Assembly: GCA_036365515.1 (NCBI GenBank)
Contig: CM070876.1
Span: 174,915,478-174,979,477 of the forward strand
DNA: 64,000 bases
DNA from: Torymus aiolomorphi
Taxonomy: Eukaryota; Arthropoda; Insecta; Hymenoptera; Torymidae
Direction of reading: 5' to 3'
Under the pieces are notes generated by a model that saw only the letters and a list, made by a program, of their open reading frames with translations, was not told the origin of the DNA and searched no databases. The position numbers and the translations under genes were made by a program. Of this stretch, positions 25,915 through 35,078 are shown one piece after another. Numbering within the stretch: the stretch's first letter is position 1; every line of letters starts with the position of its first letter.

Positions 25915-26105
25915 AGTACTGAGGGCGACTGTCCGTTTCTTCATTGACGAAACGGACAGTCGCCCGTTATTATTACAGCTTGACGTAATCACCTGAAGAG
26001 GGACATGAAAAAAGTGTCCGAAACGTCGGTTAACAATAAATGGTGTCCATTTATTTAAACCTTTCCTGGTAGACAATTGGCCATTAGACTCAAGATACAA
26101 CACTA
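25915..26105 (+). mobile_element. Penelope-like retroelement fragment with hammerhead-like core
   Basis: The block CTGAAGAGGGACA (25993) ... TGTCCGAAACGTCGG (26015) has the two conserved halves of a hammerhead ribozyme core, CTGAAGA at 25993-25999 and GAAA at 26020-26023. Between them, GGACA (26001-26005) pairs with TGTCC (26015-26019) as stem II over a 9-nt loop. This CTGAAGA...CGAAACGTCGG signature is known from the terminal repeats of Penelope-like elements in animals. Only a short piece is present, ending near ATACAACAC (about 26102), with no RT or GIY-YIG domain. It has no counterpart next to the left terminal repeat, so it is a separate insertion. Confidence 0.6.
25923..25965. other. 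Perfect 17-bp hairpin
   Basis: GGGCGACTGTCCGTTTC (25923-25939) and its exact reverse complement (25949-25965) enclose a 9-nt loop. It lies between the transposase start and the hammerhead-like motif, and probably belongs to the same retroelement fragment. Confidence 0.8.
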
Positions 26106-26520
26106 TATATAAGAGTTAAGCGTGAAAAATTTGTTTGTGTATCTCATTAGTGATCGCTATCCCAGCGCAAAACCTGTGAATCTGACAAATACGTATAGAT
26201 GGGTATTTACGTTCCCTATCACGACAAAAGAAAATTGAGCAAAAAAAATTGTTTTTTTTTTTCGAGAAAAATGCATTTTTCTATAAAGTGCATTTTTCAG
26301 TAAAAACAGTTTGAAAATTACATTGAAAAAAATTTTTTTTTAAGTAAGAATTTTCTCGGAATTTTTCGGCATCGCTGAACGCATGAAATTTTGATGAAAC
26401 AAAAAAATTAAAAAATACGTGTCAAATAATTTTTTGAGAAGAACATAAATATTTTAATTTCAAAATGATAGGTGACATAGGCATACGCGGACCACCTGAT
26501 TTGAGATGGATTCGGCCTTA

Positions 26521-26840
26521 AAGGAGTAAATTTTTTTGTGTAAAAAATGTAAATTAAAAATTTTCCATTTATTTTTATTCGGTCACAGATATAAATTAAA
26601 CTAAACAGAACTGTTAAAAACTGCATTATTTATTAGTCTAGCATGACTTAGTTCGCCTAAAAAAAACTTCTCTACCGAACAAGACATCACTATACAATTT
26701 AGGATTACAATATAGGTACACATAACTATTTATATAATGTACATTTATACTTTCCGGTATTTCATTCACAGTTTCTCAATAAAAGGTCGTTCATCGGTGA
26801 CCCCATTATAACAATCCCTTCATCTAAATGACGAATCGGT
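26521..26840. other. Non-coding gap
   Basis: AT-rich sequence outside the right end of the transposon. I see no gene, repeat or RNA here. Confidence 0.4.
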
Positions 26841-27690
26841 GCCTTCACCTCACACTACATCCGGATCTCGAAGCAGCCGCGCGCCGTCCCCGACGCACAA
26901 AACGGAGCATCGAAAAGAGAGCAGTGCGAGAGAGATGAACGAGCACTGCAGAAACCATCTATATATACCTATCTCCGCGAAAGAAAGGGCGTCTCGCTCG
27001 CGCGCGCTAAACAAATAGCAATTCTCCGTTCGCTCCCTCCCTCACCCGCGCGCGCGTGTAATCGTCGCGCGCACTCCGCTCCCTCTCCGGCTGCAGGTGA
27101 AAATTGCCGGTTTCGCGGCTGCTGCTGCGCCAGCTCTCGCTCGCTTTATCGACTGAAATTGCCCGGAACTACGCGCATCGTTTTCTCTCTCTCTCACTCT
27201 CCTCTTGTTCTCAAGCGTACGCACGCGCGCACCTCGTTCTTCTTGTTTTCTCAGACGCCTGCGCGTGGCTTTTTTCTCTCCGCGCTTACACAAGAGAGGA
27301 GAATAGAAGGCTGCTGCTGTTGGTTTTTACGGCTTATGCGCAGAAATCATTCTCGACGTTTAATCGTATGTAAAAACAAACAGTACTTACCGGCCGATCG
27401 CTTCTGCGCGCGGAGGTTGTGGCGCCGTTCTTGCGCCCCGACGTGCTGTATGATTTTCTCCTGCGAGGTATAGGAGCCGCGCGTAAGCGCGAACAAGAAT
27501 TTATGAATGCCCAGACCCTTTTGACGGCTTGATTTTTCCCTAAACGCGCCGCGCGCGCGCGCAGTGACGCGTGCAGCTTACAAAGTTCTTGGTGTGTTAT
27601 GTACGCAGGCGCGTGCGCGAAACGCGTTACGGAAATATACCTACAGCCCTTTGTGGTGCGTGGCAGAGAATGGCGTATGAATAAATATTT
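26841..27690 (-). promoter_or_regulatory. CpG-rich island, candidate promoter/first exon
   Basis: A strong CpG island with CGCGCG runs and pyrimidine-rich CTCTCTCT tracts. Open frames occur on both strands (27042-27293, 27104-27473, 27334-27729) and exclude each other, so they are composition artefacts. On the minus strand GATCGGCCG is followed by GTAAGTACTG at 27391-27382, a consensus 5' splice donor, which would fit a non-coding first exon transcribed leftward. No matching acceptor could be fixed. Confidence 0.35.
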
Positions 27691-28263
27691 GAAGGTTTCG
27701 AGGTAATGGTCTAGGTGAAAATATGGCATTAAGTAAATAGAGTTCCAGTTGGATGGATGTATGCAAAATAAACAGTGAAATAATTTTATAGGAAAGCGTA
27801 TAGTTTAGGTTAAAAGCGAGATTTATAGTTGAATTTTTACAAGAGCGGTGTACATTTATTCATCCTTAGTTTAAAATGGCACTGTTTATTGGATAACACT
27901 GATCAATTAAAAAAAAAAGTATTAGGATAAAAATAATGAAGTATACGATTGAGCACATTTTTTATTCTATTCCGCACGCAAGTCATAACAAATCGCTTAC
28001 AAGTTTATTACTGATCTACTTTTAGCAATTATACATAAAGGATCTTTGTTATATTGTTATCATGTGCGCTGCCTATTACAAACGTTTTGCAATTAAACAA
28101 TTGAAATATCTCAATAAATATAATGGTTACTTACGGTTTTCACGATAATTAAAGTAATTATCACTACAGTTCTTAATGTACAAGCAATTTTTTTTATAGC
28201 CAGTCGTTAACACATACTTCGCTCTGGCAAACAGCCCAAGTACACACATCGATCATTAAACAT
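27691..28263. other. Non-coding gap
   Basis: AT-rich sequence between the CpG island and the hAT-type element. Nothing recognisable. Confidence 0.4.
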
Positions 28264-28445
28264 ATACGCATCAGTGTTGCCAGTACTGGCTATTTATCGC
28301 CAAAGTGGCGAATTTCAGCTTCCACTGGCGACACAAAGTGACGATGTGGCGATGGCGATTTTTTAGGCGATATTTGCTCTTTCTTGGCTATTTCATTTCT
28401 AGTTATGTTTGGCGATAGCATGTATGCATAAGTTGACTATTATAT

Positions 28446-28610
28446 TCGCGATCGCACATTTTAGCACGCCATCTGGAAAATACCGTGCGGTGGCTAGAAG
28501 AACTTTAGAACTGAGCGACTAACGAAGTAGCGACTAGCGAGAGGGCTAAGGGAATAGTTCAGGGCTGATCGTTCGGTATTTACAGATGGCGCACGAACGT
28601 GCGATCGTGA
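28446..28610. mobile_element. Small inverted-repeat element nested in the hAT element
   Basis: CGCGATCGCACATTTTAGCA continuing to CGCCATCTGGAAAATACCG on the left pairs with CGGTATTTACAGATGGCGCA continuing to CGTGCGATCGTG on the right, giving arms of about 42 bp around a GC-richer core of roughly 80 bp. No coding potential. Confidence 0.65.
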
Positions 28611-28687
28611 ATTAAGATTTTTTTTTTTAACATCCCGTAGGTACATTCGTATTCTTAGTCCGGGCGCTGGTGACACTTGAGCATAAA

Positions 28688-29255
28688 TTTTTAGCTCCCT
28701 CAGTAACTTGGGGTTTTCTGATGTTTTTCGGTGCGGTGAATCGAAATTTGTTGGTTACGAAGCTTGAAACCCGTTAGTTTTTTTGTTATAAACAAATTAC
28801 TGATTTGCAATAAACAAAAAATTGTTTTTGCAATTAAAAAAAATTGCGTTACGTTTTCTAGGTATTTTTGAATCGGAAGTGTTCTTAGAAGTTTTTTCGT
28901 AAAACGCATACTTTTTGAGTTTAAAATTGATAAAGTTTTCAGAAAATACTATTGTTTCAGCTTTTATCGGCTTTTATGCCCGTCCATTCTCATGAAGTAT
29001 GAAAATTCAATAATTTTTAACTCAAAAAGTATGCATTTTACGAAAAAACTTCTAAGAACACATTCGATTCAAAAATACCTAGAAAACGTAACCCATTTTT
29101 TTAATTGCAAAAAACAATTTTTTGTTTATTGCAAATCAGTAATTTGTTTATAACAAAAAACTAACGGGTTTCGAACTTCGTAACCAACAAATTTCGATTC
29201 AGCGCACCTAAAAACATCAGAAAACCCCAAGTTACTGAGGGGAGCTTAATGTTTT
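28688..29255. mobile_element. ~560-bp fold-back MITE nested in the hAT element
   Basis: The arms, each about 240 bp, begin AGCTCCCTCAGTAACTTGGG on the left and end CCCAAGTTACTGAGGGGAGC on the right, pairing almost throughout (for example GTTATAAACAAATTACTGAT with its complement). The spacer is about 90 bp around 28920-29010. Flanking TTT(A)/TTAA is compatible with a TTAA-type target but not decisive. Confidence 0.8.
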
Positions 29256-29609
29256 AAGTGCATTCGAAATTCCGTCTATAAGTTTACAAGGGTATTAAAA
29301 AATTGATTTAAAAATTATAGTGTTATGTATTATTGGATATAATACTGTTATGTATTATTTTACTTATTAAAAGTAGTATCTAAATTCAAGTATTTTTTTA
29401 TTTATTATATAAATGTTCCTTTATATATTATTATGTAAAATATATACATTTTAAATAATATTTCGCCCCGCTCCCCATCCAATAATTGTGCAATTATTGT
29501 GGCGATTTTCGCGGCTATTGTATACTCGTAATGTGGCGATTTTAGGCGAGTTCGCAGCCTGTAGATGGCGACAGGCGCCCAAGCGGTACTGGCCACACTG
29601 ATACGCATG

Positions 29610-32600
29610 CAAGATGAGACTATACCATTTTTCTCGAGCTGCAAACGCACAGGCCAAGAATTTATATTTTATTTCAGCATACGTACACTTGCTTGCCGCA
29701 AGTATTGCACCGCAAATGAATGGTTTCGAGCGTAATGTTCGCGCAAATAACTTCTGGTTTTAAGTCTGCGAGGCCGATACATTGATTCGAAGAATCGAGG
29801 AGAAAAAGTTTACGATTTCTCCCCGCAGCAAGATGCTTGCCGCTCCACTCGTCGATCCTCTTAATTTTACCCGCGCGCCGTGATAATTGCCGCGGTAAAG
29901 TGTAAAAAATATTAATTTTCTGTAAATATAGGATTTAGCTACTGTTCTCATTTGCCCCGTAAGCTTCGTAAAGTTTTTGCTAGCGGAGCTCGCGTGTTAC
30001 TTCATAGCCGTTGTTATATATATTTTAAAAATGCGAGAAAAACTGTTATACAGTAGCACTGAACGGAACAAACAAATTATACTCTGCTGTGGCTGTAAAA
30101 TTAAATAATAAAGCAAATGGAAATAGAATAGAAAATTGCAATACATATATTGAACATAATAATAATTGCGCAATACGCGATATACTAATGTAAAACAAAA
30201 ATAAATAAATAAAAAATTGAGTATAAAATGAGTTGACTTCAATATAGAGTTTTATGGTTATAGTTGCATTAAACAATTTGTTTATATTTTTTTAATACCG
30301 TTTTCACTATAGCAAATGACAATGAGAAGTGGACCACGCGTTTATCATATTTAATCATATTTCAACTGAAATATTAACCAAGTCTAACATGTTACTTCTA
30401 ATAAAATTGATATTTTAATTGAAAAGTCTTTCATACTTTAGTTAACTTGTAAAAAGTCCACAATAGTAATTTCTATATATTTCCTACTTCAGAGGGACAA
30501 CGACATTTCACTTTGAGAAACGTCTTAAAAATACCAAAAGCAATAAACACTTCATTCGCTGAAAGCTCGACGACTTTTTCCCTCCCGACAACCATTAAAT
30601 AAAAAAAACGACGTTATCGTTAGGTCTTAATCAGCAGGTCTGCCTTCTCCCATCGTATTTTTTTTTCTCAACATGGGTTATTTTGCCGAGTCCCACGAAA
30701 GACGCGCTGTGTACAATCGACCCTCAATTCTCGCGCTACCGCGTGCGCGTCCAACGCCGGAAGTCGTGAATGCCCCCGAGATCATTGAAAGAACCTATCA
30801 TTTAACAGAAGCGCGAGCTCGCAGTTTTACTCCTTTATAGGGATGCAGTTTTCGAAACGAGCGAGCGCGAACGCACGCGCGAACTACGCAGTTTGACGGG
30901 GTGGGAAGAGCTCCGGGAAAAGTTAGGGAAAAATGACGGAAGGTACGGAGCTGGGGTTTGGCGTGCGGTGTATAGTGGTTGAAGCTACGGAACAAAGAAT
31001 ATGGTGGGTGGTGAGAAATTGCGTACTATTCCGGATTTTTCAAAATTCACTAACAATTTAAAATGTTTAATTTTTCATAATTTCATAGAATGGCCCGATT
31101 TAACGTAATCTTTCGTCAAAATCAACATCTTTTAATTATTTTGCTCTTATGGAATCGTGCCATTTATAATTGATACAAAATTTGCTATAGTTAATTGGCA
31201 TATACACACACACACGCACGCACACACTCACTTTCGTATGATAATTATAATTCAGAAACTTCGGATCCATAAAGAAGTGTAGTTAAAAATGACATTAGTA
31301 ACGATTAACTATTTTATTAATTGGGAAATTTATAAAGTGCAAAATAACTATTTATTGAAATTATACCTATTAGAAGGCACTATTTGAATTCATAAATTAG
31401 ATTTTTTAAAACCCTATTCTGAAAAATGAATGGGACACTAAATTAATTATAATATAGCAATGACTGATGTTCGAGGAAATGATACATTCATCGAATACTA
31501 TATTTACGCAAGCTTGTAAAAATGTCATTTAATAGAAATTTGTTTGTCACGAGTTTAATATACAAATCTAACGACAAAAGCATTAATCGGCAAATAAAAT
31601 CCAATCGAAGCAATAAATTTTCGTTTACAGCGGCAGAAAATATAAGGGAAAAAAAGGAACTAAAAATGACTAATATCAAAGACGTTATCATCAAAGTAAA
31701 CAGAGTGAGCGAGGTGTAAGGTGTAGTATTACAAATCGAGAAGTGAACTCTTAAAACTGGCATTAAAGAAAGAAGAAAATGAAATTGAGTGGGAGGGGGA
31801 CTGAATAGGAACGCGCGGCCATTGCAAAACGACCGAGCGGAACTTTAATTTACCGGCTGAACAGTTGTCGTTTACAAATAAACGCTGTGCCAAAGCGGCT
31901 TACAGGGCAGCGAAACTCTAATCATACGTCAATCAAATTTTTATAAAAGCGATTTCGAATTATCTGTCGATATAAACAATGTATTCAAATAAGTCGACGT
32001 ATAGTTTCAAAAGTAATTTATCTTCTAGATAATAGTTAGAAAAATAAAAAGGGCTCTTAATACAATAAAAAAAGAGACTATTTAGGTAAGATATGGAATG
32101 TTATATGTATACATCTAACGTAAAATACAACCCGATACGTTTCGACTTTGGTAACACTGACTAAAAATGTATCTGAAATGCCATTTTCTACTAAAACCAA
32201 AACGATTAATGTTGAAATTTCGTTGTCAATACTAGCTGTAGTTTGTTAAAAAGTCGTTAAATCCAAAATATATTGATTAAATTTTACTTTTGCATCCTAG
32301 AATATATTAATTACTTTGAATATAAAATAATATGAATAAAATATATGCTGAAATAAAACAAATTATGGAACTTGCTAAGGGTTATTATTAAGCCATGGAA
32401 CTAAAAAATAAAACATACATTATTAACAAATTATCACTATTAAGTTTCTGAACAAAGACATTTTTCATACTTAAATGATAGTTTATAAGGCACAACTAGT
32501 ACAGGTTGTCCAATGAATTTTGATTCATGGACTGAATAACTTCAACCACAAGAAATTTTTTAAACCAATCAACGAAGAGCTAAAACTTTGTGTACATCTT

Positions 32601-33170
32601 TGTTTTCGTAATTGTAATGGTTTTTATGGATCACATTATTAAAAAGCTTGATTTCAAATTGAAATTTGATTCTAATTTTTGTTTGTATGAATTGTTTTAA
32701 CTGGTTTCAAAGACATCCTGAGATCACGATATTCAACCCATGAACCGAAGTTCACCGAACAATGTGATTTTACAAAGAGGCCAAACGAACTAAATGTGCT
32801 TCCAATGAGTGAAACATGTGTTAGCTTACGTACTAACCTTCAAGTACACAAAACAATTATTAAACAATTTAATAATAAAAAATATACGATATTTTATATT
32901 TTTTTAGCTTCAACAACGGCTTTTCATTTTAAACAAAATTACATAAAGATTTGGAAAATTAATAAATTGAAATAAATTAAAATAATATAAAAACGTTATT
33001 GGTAAAAGATAGGATTAATTAAACGCGTAATTATGAGGAATAAAAAATAAAGGATGCAAGAATATTTTGATAGTAATTACGTGTTTATATCACTCTAACC
33101 TCAAAATCACAACTTTGGTATGATTTTTCGGCGCTCGTGGTATAAAATACCGTTTGAAACTAGTGCGTAA
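29610..33170. other. Non-coding stretch
   Basis: AT-rich sequence with a CpG-rich patch at about 30690-30960 and an (AC)n-like microsatellite at 31202-31230. Short open frames (29405-29657, 31488-31763, 31522-31719) overlap on opposite strands and show no domains. No gene supported. Confidence 0.45.
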
Positions 33171-33246
33171 GTCGATTATTTAGCTGGTGTGACTTTTTCG
33201 CACTCGCTTCGCTCGTGCAAAAAGTCACACCAGCTAAATAATCGAC
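33171..33246. other. Long near-perfect hairpin
   Basis: GTCGATTATTTAGCTGGTGT plus GACTTTTTCGCAC (33171-33203) pairs with GTGCAAAAAGTC plus ACACCAGCTAAATAATCGAC (33215-33246), with one bulged base, around the loop TCGCTTCGCTC. The loop-proximal sequence GCACTCGCTTCGCTCGTGC is itself palindromic and resembles GCACGAGCGTAGCGAGTGC at about 35381-35399. Confidence 0.8.
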
Positions 33247-34510
33247 TTCCCCATCCGTATCGAAATGTACTATTATATAGTAACGAATAGAGACAACTAT
33301 ACAATCTTACAATGAATAATTTATTTAATGTTTTTTATAACGATACTTATTATCTTATTATTTCAAAATAATACAATATACATATATTTATTACATTAAA
33401 TAAATTATCAAAGTAATTATTTTTACCGTAATGCAAATTACGTTTTTTAATTCAAGAGTAATAAATACAATACTAAATTGGAGACGAAAAATTAATTTCC
33501 TTTCAGTAGAAATTACAATTCATTTCAAATCCATCTGACTAATGTGATTGACTATTGTTTACTTTTTCGTTGATCGTCGGCATCGCGCTTTCATGCATTT
33601 TACGAGGGTGAGCTCAAGTTCAGCAAACGGTCAGCGCTAAAAATTAATCGACTGCACTCTACAAATTGATTCCGAGTAAAAAGAAGTTGGTGTGTAAAGA
33701 AATGAGCTTTTTCAATATTGTATTCTCTTTTAAATTGCATTATATACAACACTTTTTTATTTTCCTTTCGTATAGCACTAATACTTATGCTTTCTAATTG
33801 TTATCACTATTAATGTTATTACTTTGTCTAAAATAATTTACTCGAAATAGTCTTACTGATATATATTAATATGGTTAATATTTTCATTCATAATTAATAA
33901 TTAAATAATGCGTAATAAATTATTAGCAGAATCGAAGCAGTTATTATTACTAATATTACTACTACTTACTAATATTATTACTAATAGGTGAAACTTAAAA
34001 ATAAAAATGATTAAAATGAAAACACATAAATGCGTTAAAATATTTTTAGATAGAAAACATACTTTATTCATAGAAGTTATTTTACATTTTTCGTAATGGC
34101 GTTTTATAGATGATTTCAATCTTTCATTACGGCGAGGTCTTAATATTTTATTTGTTATTTATCTCCATTAAAATAATACAAATAAGAGGTTAAACAAATT
34201 TTTGTGACAATTAGTCATATAATAATTATACGACATAGTCGATATAAACAAAAAGAAAATCATAAAGTTCTGTTCTTCAGCTACAGAAAATTGTACTTAA
34301 TTTATCATAACTTATAAATGCCATCGTTAATGATAAATTGCTAAATACTTCTTAAATATTTAATTATTCAAAATTTACCTACAAAAATTATAATTAAAAG
34401 GGCAAAAGTTTCAGGCAAACTATATAAATTACTCATCTCACTTTCATGTCACAAAAAAAAAATAAAAAAAAGCGAAAATTCTTAAGAGAGTTATTATAAC
34501 AAGAAGAATA
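33247..34510. other. Non-coding AT-rich stretch downstream of the zinc-finger gene
   Basis: No gene, repeat or island seen. The right edge is presumably 3' UTR or flank of the minus-strand zinc-finger gene. Confidence 0.4.
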
Positions 34511-34516
34511 TTTAAT
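34511..34516 (-). terminator. Candidate poly(A) signal, long isoform
   Basis: ATTAAA on the minus strand, about 105 nt after the stop codon at 34621. It is a common variant of AATAAA. Placed only by position. Confidence 0.3.
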
Positions 34517-34620
34517 TAAATAAAATTCTAAGGAAACTTGATAAATATAAATTCAGTTTTTGAAGAACTTTAAAGCCAGCGAAAAATCATAAAACTAGAA
34601 AATATAGCTTCGCGATAAGT

Positions 34621-35078
34621 TTATCGGCAGTTAAAACACCAAAGCACTGCTGGGTTACCAAAATTTTGTTTCATATGTCTGCCACAAATAGGACAAGGCC
34701 GGTGTTGATCTTTGAGTGGACCGAAATGCCACTTATCCTTATGATATTTTAAAATTCTACTGGATTTAGCCTTATACGGACAAAGACCGCAAGGAAGTAC
34801 TTCCCTTCTACATAAAGTATCGTGACGCGAAAATTGTTTGTAATCATTAAATACTTTATCGCAAGTTCCACATACGTAAGTATAAACTAAATTGCAGCTA
34901 CCATGTCGATCACGTAAATGGCGAATAATATTAGGGCACGTATTAAATTTACTCGCACATAAACCACATTCATGTATCAATTCGGTCGAACATTTTTGGC
35001 AATTATTAATTTTTACTTCGCGAACTGACGTTGTCTCCTTACACTTGTAACAGTACATTTTGATCAGTCCTCTGAAAT
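34621..35078 (-). CDS. Zinc-finger terminal exon 6
   Basis: The acceptor CTTATTTGCAG precedes ATTTCAGAGG at 35078; only this AG, not the one 7 nt downstream, keeps the frame open. The exon encodes FRGLIKMYCYKC and repeats the plan of exon 5: a ribbon (C310, C313, C327, C330), C2H2 C338-C341-H354-H359, C2HC C370-C373-H386-C390, C2H2 C397-C400-H413-H418, and a final CPIC...CFNC pair, ending at the stop in 34621-34623. Because exons 4 and 5 both end in phase 1, either can splice to it in frame. Confidence 0.78.

Larger units (their letters stand above)
18330..26520 (-). mobile_element. DNA transposon with long terminal inverted repeats, interrupted by a retrotransposon
   Basis: The termini TAAGGCCGAATCCATCTCAA (18330) and its reverse complement (ending 26520) head long imperfect inverted repeats: left 18330-18995, right about 26120-26520. 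Shared internal blocks include GACACGTATTTTTTAATTTT and GCGTTCAGCGATGCCG. The right arm lacks about 120 bp present at 18690-18815 and a 205-bp palindrome present at 18355-18562. Between the arms lies one minus-strand transposase gene in pieces (19069-19959 and 24946-25912), split by a plus-strand non-LTR retrotransposon. If the element proper begins at GGCC, it is flanked by ATAA (left) and TTAA (right), one mismatch from a TTAA duplication; this is suggestive only. The copy is dead but was once autonomous. Confidence 0.88.
28272..29600. mobile_element. Non-autonomous hAT-type element with 8-bp TSD
   Basis: The ends are CAGTGTTGCCAGTACTGG (28272) and, on the complement, CAGTGTGGCCAGTACCG (from 29600). 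They are flanked by the identical 8-bp sequence ATACGCAT at 28264-28271 and 29601-29608. CAGTG termini and an 8-bp target duplication are hallmarks of the hAT superfamily. The 1329-bp interior has no transposase; it contains motifs around TGGCGA near both ends and two further inverted-repeat elements (28446-28610 and 28688-29255). Confidence 0.85.

Noticed and set aside
27042..27729. Arginine-rich frames on both strands as genes
   Set aside because: Complete overlap on opposite strands and CG-driven composition; the region is a CpG island.
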